From Alphaproteobacteria bacterium (GTDB lineage: Bacteria; Pseudomonadota; Alphaproteobacteria; ATCC43930; CGMCC-115725): 35,367 nucleotides of DNA. The notes beneath the pieces were generated by a model. It was not told the DNA's origin. It searched no databases and was given only the letters and a program-made list of their open reading frames with translations. Shown one piece after another: positions 27,341 through 35,367 of this stretch. The stretch's first letter is position 1. Each line of letters opens with the position of its first letter. The DNA is taken from NCBI GenBank assembly GCA_019238055.1, contig JAFAOB010000327.1, forward strand, positions 1 through 35,367, given 5' to 3'. The translations under genes and the position numbers were made by a program.

Positions 27341-28408
27341 TCACGAGTTGGCGCGCTGACGGGGCCGAAGCATTCCGGCAACGTGATCGATTGCAGCGTA
27401 ATAGGCGACGGAAGCGGCAATAGCATGGCGGCCGAGACACGCCTCGGTGAATTTGATCACGTGCTCGTCGCCGTTTTCGATTGCGTGGTCGATCAGCTGG
27501 CGTTCGCTTCTTTCGCAAGGCTCGACCAAGTCGGCGAAAGCGGTACCGCTGCCGTAGCAGGCGTAGAGCGCGCAGCCGCTTTGCCAAGCGTAGCGCAGTG
27601 CGGTGCGCGCCGTGCCTTCGCCGATGTGAGGGACAATGTGTCCGAGAGCCGCAGGGCTGGTCACTGCGTGAATGAAAGCGATCGTCGTTGGTATATCGCG
27701 GGCATTCGCCAGATAGACCCGCGCAAACAACTCGGTCATTTCGGCGATTTGCGACGCTGTCGGCCGCTCGGTGGTGACCCAGCCGATGATCGGTGCGAAC
27801 CACGGCATGTCATCGAGGATCGCGAGTGCTGTGACAATATTGCCAGGGCGGCGCTGGCCAGGCGGAACGGTCGGGACACGCATGATCGCTTCGCGCGGCG
27901 CCAGGGGTTCTGGCAGCCGGCGGTTGTCTTCCGGCAACCGCTGCCAGGTCGCTGCCCAGCTCGCGAGCGCGTCGGCCAGCTCGCGGCGCCGGCTCGGCGT
28001 CTCGGCTTCGGCAAGCCCGCGCACTGCATGCCCGACGCGGATCACGCCATGCGTCGCCGCGGCGCAAAATCCGGGAGCGAGCCGTTCAACCCAGTGATCG
28101 AGCACGGTTTGCCATGCGGCTTGCCCGATCTCGTTGCGAAAGAACAACGCCCAGTCGGTGAAGCGCTCACGGTGCCCGAGCATATCACGCCAATCGTCGC
28201 TGCGAATTAGCTCGCCCGCCGGCGGACGCGGCCGCATTCGGTCGCGATAGCGTGCGAGCCAAGGCATCACCGCCTCGGGACGCCCGAGCGCGCATAGCGC
28301 CTCAGCAACCATCGGTGCATGGTTGGTATTGCCGTTATCCAGCGCGATCCCGTAGGGTGTCATTGCGTCGAGCGCGTCGTCATATGACGAATAGCACGGC
28401 GTAAGCAT
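27341..28408 (-). CDS. Questin oxidase family protein (DUF4243-like)
   Basis: 355 aa with YGIALDNGNTNHAPMVAEAL, DWRDMLGHRERFTDWALFF, GFCAAATHGVIRVGHAVRGL, HAVTSPAALGHIVPHI pattern of questin-oxidase-like proteins. Confidence 0.7.
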   Translation of the reverse strand: MLTPCYSSYDDALDAMTPYGIALDNGNTNHAPMVAEALCALGRPEAVMPWLARYRDRMRPRPPAGELIRSDDWRDMLGHRERFTDWALFFRNEIGQAAWQTVLDHWVERLAPGFCAAATHGVIRVGHAVRGLAEAETPSRRRELADALASWAATWQRLPEDNRRLPEPLAPREAIMRVPTVPPGQRRPGNIVTALAILDDMPWFAPIIGWVTTERPTASQIAEMTELFARVYLANARDIPTTIAFIHAVTSPAALGHIVPHIGEGTARTALRYAWQSGCALYACYGSGTAFADLVEPCERSERQLIDHAIENGDEHVIKFTEACLGRHAIAASVAYYAAIDHVAGMLRPRQRANS

Positions 28409-28647
28409 ATTGGCCCGCCTTCTGCTTCCCAGGTTTACAGTCTAACCGATCTCAGCAGTCCCGGCAGCCTTGATGATCGCCAGCAGATCGAATGAGGGCT
28501 CTCGTCATCATGCTATCAGTGCAGAGCCAGCGGCAGAGCTTCGCGTCCCCTTCCGCCCATCGCGAAGAAGGTCCGCCCAGTCAATGCAGAGCGCTGAGAT
28601 CGTGAGGCGTGTAATCGCCATACGGACACCTAAAAATAGGTTCGCTG

Positions 28648-29334
28648 ATGAACAGACGTCAGGTTCTCTCGATCATCGCAGGTAGCGCCGCATGGCCGCT
28701 GACCGCACGGGCGGTCCCGCGGCCGCCGACATTGCGCCGGTTGCGACTGGTCAACGCCCATACCGGTGAGACCTTTGATGGCGCTTATCGCGACGACAAC
28801 GGTCCGATCGAGCAGGCGGTCAAGGAACTTTGCGTCTTCTTCAGAGACTTTCACTGCGGTGCGGTCGCGCAGATGGATGTCGGTGTCTTCGATTTCCTCG
28901 CCAACGTTCTTGATGCTGTGGGCGAGCGCCAGGCGACGATCCTGTCGGCTTATCGCACCCGCGCCACAAACGAGATGCTGGCGCGTACAATGTTCGGCGT
29001 TGCCGAGAACAGCCAGCACATTTACGGCCGGGCGCTCGACATTTCGCTCGGCTCAAAGCTCGCGCAAGCGATGGAAGCCGCGCGCGCAATGCGCCGCGGC
29101 GGCGTCGGCTGGTATCCCCATTCGCATTTCATCCATATCGACACGGGACCGGTGCGAAACTGGACGCTCGACGAGAGTGGGCTCGGTAATCTGCTGCTGT
29201 TCGATGGGAATGGCTGGGTGCCGTTTCCCGGCGCCCACCGTCCGCTCAAGGTTTCCGAGCGCCTCGCCCTCGAGCACCAGCTCGCCCGCGCCGAATTTCT
29301 TGCCCGCACCAGGCTGCTGACCCGCTTCCGTTAG
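28648..29334 (+). CDS. DUF882 / YcbK-like (peptidase M15-related) exported protein
   Basis: N-terminal MNRRQVLSIIAGSAAWPLTARA signal (Tat-like); RLVNAHTGETFDGAYR; ILSAYRTRATNEML; HIYGRALDISL; GGVGWYPHSHFIHIDTGPVRNW. Confidence 0.88.
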   Translation: MNRRQVLSIIAGSAAWPLTARAVPRPPTLRRLRLVNAHTGETFDGAYRDDNGPIEQAVKELCVFFRDFHCGAVAQMDVGVFDFLANVLDAVGERQATILSAYRTRATNEMLARTMFGVAENSQHIYGRALDISLGSKLAQAMEAARAMRRGGVGWYPHSHFIHIDTGPVRNWTLDESGLGNLLLFDGNGWVPFPGAHRPLKVSERLALEHQLARAEFLARTRLLTRFR

Positions 29335-29346
29335 GCAGGCGCGATC

Positions 29347-30477
29347 CTAGCCGGCAACCGCGACGCCGATCAGCCGGCCGACGCCAAAAGTGATACCGGC
29401 CGCCGCAAGACCGACGACCAGCTGACGCGCCCCTGAAAACCAAACACTCCGGCCGGTGAACAGCGACGTACCAGCCCCGAGCAGGAACAAGGCGGCACTG
29501 CTCGCAGCCAAGCTTGCTGCTAGTGCCGGCATTCCGCCAAAGCCAAAATAGGGCGCCACCGGAAAGATCGCGCCGATGGCAAAAAGCATGAAGGATGTGC
29601 CGGAAGCGGCCCAGGCCGACCCGCCGAGCTCCTCGGGATCGACCCCCAATTCCTCGCGGACCAGCGTGTCGAGGGCGGTCTTCTTGTTGGCAATCAATTG
29701 CTTGGCCAGAGTCCTCGCAAGCTCTTCAGGCAGCCCCTTCGCCTGGTAGATCAGCGCCAGCTCCTCCTCTTCTTCTTCCGGGACCTGCTCCAATTCGTCG
29801 GCTTCGGTATTGATCTGGCGTTGCGCCGACTCGCGCGCGGTGTTGACCGACAGCCATTCGCCGAGCGCCATCGAACACGAGCCCGCGAGCAGACCGGCGA
29901 TCCCGGTGACGAGTATGGCATGCGGCGCCAAATCCGCACCCGCTACCCCCATTACGAGACTGAGATTGGAGACGAGCCCGTCATTGGCGCCGAGCACGGC
30001 GGCACGCAATGCATTGCCGCCGTGCCCACGATGGCGGCCTTCGAGCCGCGCCAGAGTGGCGCCGGTGAATGCCGTCGGCGAGGGTGCAGCGAGCGCCTTG
30101 ATGATCCGCGCGTGCGAGCGCTCTGTCGCCGGAAGCCCGCCCGCTACCGCCTCGGGTTGGGTGGAATAGGAGCCGCTGTCCAGGTGCTCGAGGGTGTTGA
30201 CTGTCGGCAATACGAAGGCCGGACCAAATCGGCGCGCGAGCCAAGCGAGAGCTCGGGTGCGAAACCCGGGACGCAATCTTGGGACATGCTGCCCCAGGGC
30301 TGCGATCTGTTTCTTCCAAAATTCCGCATGCGCCGACTCGACCGCCGCGAGGCGACTGTAGACCTGCGCCAGCTGCGGGTTCTTTTCGGTCTCGGATAAC
30401 GTTTTATAGAGTTCGGCGCTGTCGATTTCGCCTTGAAGGTTCGCGGTATAGCGCTGTTGGGAACCTGGTTCGGCCAT
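29347..30477 (-). CDS. mbfA: Membrane-bound ferritin-like/VIT1 family iron transporter (MbfA-like)
   Basis: N-terminal ferritin-like helices (EIDSAELYKTL...LAAVESAHAEFWKKQIAAL; GLPATERSHARIIKAL), then VIT1/CCC1 domain NALRAAVLGANDGLVSNLSLVMGVAGAD...LAGSCSMALGEWLSVNTARE. Confidence 0.8.
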   Translation of the reverse strand: MAEPGSQQRYTANLQGEIDSAELYKTLSETEKNPQLAQVYSRLAAVESAHAEFWKKQIAALGQHVPRLRPGFRTRALAWLARRFGPAFVLPTVNTLEHLDSGSYSTQPEAVAGGLPATERSHARIIKALAAPSPTAFTGATLARLEGRHRGHGGNALRAAVLGANDGLVSNLSLVMGVAGADLAPHAILVTGIAGLLAGSCSMALGEWLSVNTARESAQRQINTEADELEQVPEEEEEELALIYQAKGLPEELARTLAKQLIANKKTALDTLVREELGVDPEELGGSAWAASGTSFMLFAIGAIFPVAPYFGFGGMPALAASLAASSAALFLLGAGTSLFTGRSVWFSGARQLVVGLAAAGITFGVGRLIGVAVAG

Positions 30478-30498
30478 CGCCTACCCCGATCAGGATTG

Positions 30499-31194
30499 TC
30501 ACGACGAAGCGAATGTTACAACGACCCCGGTTGCCGCATCGGGCGGATTAGTGAACGGCGTTTCAAAATGGGCGACTTCGCCCGGCTCCAGCCGCCGCTT
30601 TGGCGGGTCGACGGTTTTGAACTGCAGCTCTTTTTCGGCCGAATCCTGCAGTGTGACGCGCAGCCGCGGAACATCGCGTGGCACACTGCCGGGATTAGCG
30701 ATCTCGCCATCGACAACCAGCCCGTCGGGTGTGCGTGCCGGTACGATTTTTCGTATCACTAGGCCAATCTCGGTCTCGGGGGCCGGTGTAGCCGCCGCGG
30801 TATGGGGAGCCACCGCTGGGGCTTGCTGATCCGTCGCAAAGTGGCGATCGATAAACACGCCGCCAATGATTATCACTGCCAGCAGCGCCACGATGCCTGC
30901 TATCCCCGAGGCGCGGGATCGTGCGCGCGACGATGCAGGCGGAGTACGCGGCGGGATATCGAGCCGTGGGATCTCTGCCGAGGCAGCTCGCCCGATCGAT
31001 TGAGCGGTGGCCTCGTCCTGGTCGCCTAGAACTCCTTCATGTGCTATGCCAGCAGCAGATTTCTGCCGGGCGGCAGCCGTCTCGTACCAAACATGACCGC
31101 AATTGGCGCACCGAACAGTGCGTCCGGTCGAACCCGCAAATTCCTGATCGTGAACGCGATAACGGGTGTCACAGGCAGGACAGGTTAGAATCAT
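30499..31194 (-). CDS. MJ0042-type zinc-ribbon, single-TM protein (DUF3426-like)
   Basis: MILTCPACDTRYRVHDQEFAGSTGRTVRCANCGHVWYET zinc ribbon, IAGIVALLAVIIIGGVFI TM, C-terminal VDGEIANPGSVPRDVPRLRVTLQD. Confidence 0.82.
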   Translation of the reverse strand: MILTCPACDTRYRVHDQEFAGSTGRTVRCANCGHVWYETAAARQKSAAGIAHEGVLGDQDEATAQSIGRAASAEIPRLDIPPRTPPASSRARSRASGIAGIVALLAVIIIGGVFIDRHFATDQQAPAVAPHTAAATPAPETEIGLVIRKIVPARTPDGLVVDGEIANPGSVPRDVPRLRVTLQDSAEKELQFKTVDPPKRRLEPGEVAHFETPFTNPPDAATGVVVTFASS

Positions 31195-31243
31195 TGGCAC
31201 CGCATCGCGGGCGATCACACCGGTCGATGACCTTCGAACCGGC

Positions 31244-32395
31244 TCATGTGGCAATCGGCGATCCGCCGCGGCGGGCCAGCGCTCGCAGATGATAGTCGGC
31301 GTCGCCGAAGATCGTATCGATCATTGTCACGCGTTTGAAGTAGTGGCCGACTTTGTATTCCATCGTCATGCCGATGCCGCCATGCAGCTGGATCGCCTGC
31401 TGTCCGACGAATTTTCCCGAGCGACCAATTTGGATCTTGGCGGCCGATATTGCATCGCGGCGCTCGGTCGCGTTCTCCTCGGCCGCCATCATTGTTGCGT
31501 ACATCGCCATACTGCGGGCTTGCTCCAACGCTATCAACATGTCGACAGCACGGTGCTGCAGCACCTGAAAGCTGCCGATCTCGCGGCCAAACTGGCGACG
31601 GGTCTTTAAATACTCGACCGTCAGCTCATGCATGATCGCCATCGCCCCGACCGCCTCGGCACAAAGCGCCGCGACCCCTTCGTCGACAACGCGCTCGACA
31701 AGCGGCAGTCCGGCGCCCGGCTCGCCGAGCACGGCATCCGCCCCGACCCGCACCCCGGCGAGTGTCACCTCTGCCGCTCGCAACCCGTCTTGGGTTGGGT
31801 AGCCCCGCCGCGAGATACCCGGGGCTGCAGCATCGACCAGAAACACGCCGATCCCCTCGCGATCGCGCTGCCCGCCGCCGAGCCGCGCTGTCACGATCAG
31901 CTTGCCGGCGCTGTCGCCATACAGCACCACACCCTTTTCGCCGTCGAGCACCCACCCGGAGCCGTCGCGGCGGGCTCTCGTCATGACATCGGCGAGGTTC
32001 CAGCGCGAATTCCGTTCGGTCTGACCGAATGCCAGGATCAGGCTGCCATCTGCGATTTTGGGAACGACCTCGCGGCGTAACTCGGCATTGCCGCCATGGC
32101 GCAGAAAACCGCCGCCGAGCACGACCGTGGCGAAATACGGTTCAAGTACCAGACCGCGGCCGATCGCTTCCATGACCAGCATCGTTTCAACCGGACCGCC
32201 CCCCGAGCCGCCATCAGCTTCGGCAAAGGGCAGCCCAAGCAATCCCAACTCGGCGTATTGGCGCCACAGCTCGCGGCTCCAGCCCTCCGCGTTTTGGGCA
32301 TAGGCCTTGCGCTGCTCAAAAGCGTAGCGATCGCCGATCAACCGGTCGAGGCTGTCCTTCAACAATCGCTGCTCTTCGCTCAGATCGAAGTCCAT
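31244..32395 (-). CDS. Acyl-CoA dehydrogenase
   Basis: MDFDLSEEQRLLKDSLDRLI, REIGSFQVLQHRAVDMLIALEQARSM, AIQLHGGIGMTMEYKVGHYFKR. Confidence 0.92.
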   Translation of the reverse strand: MDFDLSEEQRLLKDSLDRLIGDRYAFEQRKAYAQNAEGWSRELWRQYAELGLLGLPFAEADGGSGGGPVETMLVMEAIGRGLVLEPYFATVVLGGGFLRHGGNAELRREVVPKIADGSLILAFGQTERNSRWNLADVMTRARRDGSGWVLDGEKGVVLYGDSAGKLIVTARLGGGQRDREGIGVFLVDAAAPGISRRGYPTQDGLRAAEVTLAGVRVGADAVLGEPGAGLPLVERVVDEGVAALCAEAVGAMAIMHELTVEYLKTRRQFGREIGSFQVLQHRAVDMLIALEQARSMAMYATMMAAEENATERRDAISAAKIQIGRSGKFVGQQAIQLHGGIGMTMEYKVGHYFKRVTMIDTIFGDADYHLRALARRGGSPIAT

Positions 32396-32514
32396 CCGCT
32401 AACGCCCCCTATATCGCCCAAGCTCAGAGCTCGATCAAAACCACCCGGTGAGGCCCGAGGTCCCTGTCGCCTCTGCCGAGGCAATGGCCAGAGCCTCAAG
32501 CCGTGTTTCACACA

Positions 32515-33720
32515 TCACAATCCGAGAATGGCCTTGGCCACGATATTCTTTTGGATTTCATTCGTCCCGCCGTAAATCGTCGTTTTACGCCAGTTGAAGT
32601 AAGTGGGCGCGATCGGTCCGGCCCATTCGGGGCCGATCGGCGGCTCATTCCAGCGGTCGTCATCCTCACGCTCCGGCTGGTATGGCAACGCGTACGGACC
32701 GACGACCTCCATCAATAGCTCTGTCGTTGCCTGCTGAATCTCCGAGCCCTTGATCTTGAGGATTGAGGAGGCGGGATCGGGTCTGTTGTCGGTGCGGTGG
32801 CGCTCGGCTGCCACGACGCGCAACTGCGTCATTTCGAGCGCCTTCAGCTCGACCTCGACTGCAGCCAGCTTTTCGCGGAACCGCTCGTCTTCGATCAGCG
32901 GCCTCTCGCCATCGCGCTCGAGCGCCGCCAGTTCCTTGATCCGTCGAATACGCTCTTTCGATAAACCGACCCGCGCAATCCCGGTGCGCTCGCGGCCAAG
33001 CAGATATTTCGCGTAGTCCCAGCCCTTGTTCTCCTGGCCGACCAGGTTTTCGACCGGGACGTTGACATCGTCGAAAAAGACCTCGTTGACCTCGTGACCG
33101 CCCTCGATCGTGATGATCGGGCGCACCGTGATCCCGGGCGTTTTCATATCGATCAGCAGAAACGAGATGCCCTCTTGCTTTTTCGCCTGCGGGTCGGTGC
33201 GCACCAGGCAAAAGATCCAATCGGCGTGCTGCGCCAGTGTGGTCCAGGTCTTTTGCCCATTGACGATGTAATGATCACCATCGCGCTTGGCTGCGGTTCG
33301 CAACGAGGCGAGATCGGAGCCCGAGCCCGGTTCGGAAAAGCCCTGGCACCACCAATCCTCGAGATTGGCGATGCGGGGCAGAAAATGCTTTTTCTGCGTC
33401 TCTGAGCCGAACGCGATCATGACCGGGCCGACCATGGTCACGCCAAAGCCCAAGGGCTGAGGCGCCGGCGTCAATTGCAGCTCTTCCTGAAAGATGTATT
33501 GCTGAACCGGCGTCCAGCCGGTGCCACCCCATTCGACCGGCCAGTTCGCGACTGCCCAGCCCTTTTTGTTCAGGATGCGTTGCCAGGTGACGATGTCGTC
33601 CTTGGCGAGCTTTTTTCCTTCCACCAGCTTGGTGCGTATGCTCTCGGGCAGATTCTCGTGAAAGAAGGTTCGGACTTCATCGCGAAAGGCCAGTTCCTCA
33701 GGCGTAAAGCGGAGATCCAT
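32515..33720 (-). CDS. Acyl-CoA dehydrogenase
   Basis: MDLRFTPEELAFRDEVRTFFHENLP, WWCQGFSEPGSGSDLASLRTAAKRDGDHYIVNGQKTWTT, TTIYGGTNEIQKNIVAKAILGL. Confidence 0.93.
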   Translation of the reverse strand: MDLRFTPEELAFRDEVRTFFHENLPESIRTKLVEGKKLAKDDIVTWQRILNKKGWAVANWPVEWGGTGWTPVQQYIFQEELQLTPAPQPLGFGVTMVGPVMIAFGSETQKKHFLPRIANLEDWWCQGFSEPGSGSDLASLRTAAKRDGDHYIVNGQKTWTTLAQHADWIFCLVRTDPQAKKQEGISFLLIDMKTPGITVRPIITIEGGHEVNEVFFDDVNVPVENLVGQENKGWDYAKYLLGRERTGIARVGLSKERIRRIKELAALERDGERPLIEDERFREKLAAVEVELKALEMTQLRVVAAERHRTDNRPDPASSILKIKGSEIQQATTELLMEVVGPYALPYQPEREDDDRWNEPPIGPEWAGPIAPTYFNWRKTTIYGGTNEIQKNIVAKAILGL

Positions 33721-33740
33721 CAGTTGCGCTCCCGTTTCCT

Positions 33741-33815
33741 GTCGCCCCGCGAAAGCGGGGCCCAGGGCCACCACTCAGTGGTATAATTGTGGATTCCCGC
33801 TTGCGCGGGCATGAC
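33741..33815. repeat. REP-like composite palindromic intergenic element
   Basis: Hairpins CCCCGC-gaaa-GCGGGG (33745-33760), CCACT-c-AGTGG (33771-33781) and CCCGC-ttgc-GCGGG (33796-33809), with GTCGCCCCGCGAAAGCGGGGCCCAGG...GGATTCCCGC..GCGGGCATGACGG resembling widespread alphaproteobacterial intergenic palindromes. Confidence 0.6.
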
Positions 33816-33823
33816 GGTTTTAA

Positions 33824-35367
33824 TCACGATCCAAATCCTCGGCCCTCGGCAGCGAGGTGCGAGATCAGCGCCGCGGGACGCAAGCTCTCGTCGCCCGCGT
33901 GTTCGGCGTAATGTGCCAGCCTGTCACGAACATGGCTGAGACCGAGCTGGTCGGCGTAATACATCGGGCCGCCGCGCCACACCGGCCAGCCATAGCCGTA
34001 GACCCAGACAACATCGATATCGCCGGACCGCGCGGCGATGCCCTCTTCCAATATTCGCGCTCCCTCATTGATCATCGGCAAGGCCGTGCGCTCGACAATC
34101 TCCTCCGGCCCGATCTTGCGCCGCGATATGCCGAGCCGGGCCGAGGCGTCGAGGATGATCCGTTCGACCTCGGGATCAGGAATCGGCGTCCGCGACCCGG
34201 CCTCGTATCTGAAGTACCCTTTGCCGGTCTTCTGGCCAAAATGTCCGGCTTCGCACAGCGCGTCTTCGATGACGGCACGCTCGCCGCGAGATTTGCGGAT
34301 CAGCCAGCCGACATCGAGCCCGGCCAGATCCATCATCGCAAACGGCCCCATCGGCAAGCCGAATTCAACGAGAGCCGCCTCGACATCCTGCGGCAGCGCG
34401 CCTTCGAGCAATAACCGTTCCGCCTCGACCGAGCGGCGCGCGAGCATCCGGTTGCCGACAAAACCATAACAGACCCCGACCACGACCGGCACTTTGCCGA
34501 GCCGCCGCGCAAGCGCGAGCGCGGTCGCGAGCGCATCGGGCGCGCTGCCGGCGCCACGCACGATTTCTAAGAGCCGCATAACGTTCGCGGGGCTGAAGAA
34601 ATGGGTCCCGATTATGTCTTGGGGCCGCGCCGTGGCGCCGGCGATTTCGTCGACATCAAGCGTCGAGGTATTGGTCGCGAGCAGCGCCCCAGGTTTGGCG
34701 ACTCGATCGAGTTCGGCGAACACCCGCTTTTTGAGGTCCATATCCTCGAACACGGCCTCGATCACGACATCGGCCTCAGCCGCCGCATCGATGCCGACCT
34801 TACCCGCGATCAGCCCGACGCGCCGCTCCATATCCTCGGCGCTAAGCCCGCCACGCGCCATCGTCGCACGGTAATTGGCGGCAATCCGGTCACGCCCTTT
34901 TTGCAGCTGCTCGTCGCTCGTCTCGATCAGCGTGACCGGAATGCCGGCATTGGCAAAGCACATCGCGATGCCGCCGCCCATTGTACCGGCGCCGAGCACC
35001 GCTGCACGGGCAATTGGCCGCGGCTCGGTCCTCGCCGGCATATTGGGCACCTTTGCCGCCTCCCGTTCGGCGAAGAAGATGTGGCGCTGCGCCTTTGACT
35101 GATCGCCAGTGACGAGCTTGCGAAACAGCTCGCTTTCGCGCCGCAGCCCTTTATCAAAGGGCAAGGTGAAGGCATTGCGCACCGCCTCGACGCAAGCCGC
35201 CGGCGCCTCGCGACCGCGCAAGCGGCGGGTCAGCGCCGCCGCGGTCTCGTCGAACGAACGGGAATCCGCTTGTGCTACCGCGAGCTTGTCGGCCCCGTCG
35301 CGAATGCGCTGCAATGGGCGCTTTTCCGCGACGACACGGCGGGCAAAAGCGACCGTCCCGGCCGTCA
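33824..35367 (-). CDS. 3-hydroxyacyl-CoA dehydrogenase / enoyl-CoA hydratase multifunctional protein (N-terminus outside window)
   Basis: AAVLGAGTMGGGIAMCFANAGIPVTLIE NAD motif, IIGTHFFSPANVMRLLEIV, GFVGNRMLARR, VDVVWVYGYGWPVWRGGPMYYAD; frame stays open to the window edge (TAGTVAFARRVVAEKRPLQRIRDGADKL). Confidence 0.92.
   Translation of the reverse strand, partial: TAGTVAFARRVVAEKRPLQRIRDGADKLAVAQADSRSFDETAAALTRRLRGREAPAACVEAVRNAFTLPFDKGLRRESELFRKLVTGDQSKAQRHIFFAEREAAKVPNMPARTEPRPIARAAVLGAGTMGGGIAMCFANAGIPVTLIETSDEQLQKGRDRIAANYRATMARGGLSAEDMERRVGLIAGKVGIDAAAEADVVIEAVFEDMDLKKRVFAELDRVAKPGALLATNTSTLDVDEIAGATARPQDIIGTHFFSPANVMRLLEIVRGAGSAPDALATALALARRLGKVPVVVGVCYGFVGNRMLARRSVEAERLLLEGALPQDVEAALVEFGLPMGPFAMMDLAGLDVGWLIRKSRGERAVIEDALCEAGHFGQKTGKGYFRYEAGSRTPIPDPEVERIILDASARLGISRRKIGPEEIVERTALPMINEGARILEEGIAARSGDIDVVWVYGYGWPVWRGGPMYYADQLGLSHVRDRLAHYAEHAGDESLRPAALISHLAAEGRGFGS

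Noticed and set aside
27383-28210. 275-aa plus-strand ORF
   Set aside because: Antisense shadow of the questin-oxidase-like gene; low-complexity translation.
29698-30399. 233-aa plus-strand ORF
   Set aside because: Antisense shadow of the MbfA-like gene.
33721-33774. Extended start of the acyl-CoA dehydrogenase ORF
   Set aside because: The extension is translated from the REP-like element; the typical MDLRFTPEE start is at 33720.
1-35367. CRISPR array, tRNA/rRNA genes, transposase or integrase, phage genes
   Set aside because: I looked for regularly spaced repeats, tRNA-like TTCRANNC segments in the larger gaps, and mobile-element proteins in the ORF list, and saw none I could support.

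Overview
A gene-dense, high-GC window of about 35.4 kb with alphaproteobacterial-type gene content (inferred from gene families and the ftsK-lolA-xth neighbourhood). I called 33 CDS; two are truncated at the window edges (a dienelactone hydrolase at the left, a FadB/FadJ-type multifunctional protein at the right). I saw no rRNA, tRNA, CRISPR array or mobile element. Left part: dienelactone hydrolase, an overlapping DUF1326/DUF2182 pair, alpha/beta hydrolase, MmgE/PrpD, a UbiH-like hydroxylase, two small envelope proteins, then ftsK-lolA-(C26 amidotransferase)-xth, a methyltransferase and a stand-alone cyclic-nucleotide-binding protein. The most interesting part is 13.6-26.0 kb. It is a co-directional, translationally coupled run of four glycosyltransferases, a NodB-like deacetylase and an uncharacterised two-TM protein, followed without a break by a complete oligopeptide/oligosaccharide-type ABC importer with a Tat-signal binding protein. 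This looks like one transcription unit joining glycan assembly with solute uptake. It has no visible Wzx/Wzy/Wza-type export genes, and I cannot match it to a described system from memory. Right part: MBL-fold hydrolase, a small unknown ORF, a questin-oxidase-like protein, a DUF882 peptidase-like protein, an MbfA-like ferritin/VIT1 iron transporter with a zinc-ribbon membrane protein, and an acyl-CoA dehydrogenase/beta-oxidation cluster containing a REP-like palindromic element. All assignments come from reading translations and motifs; no database search was run.
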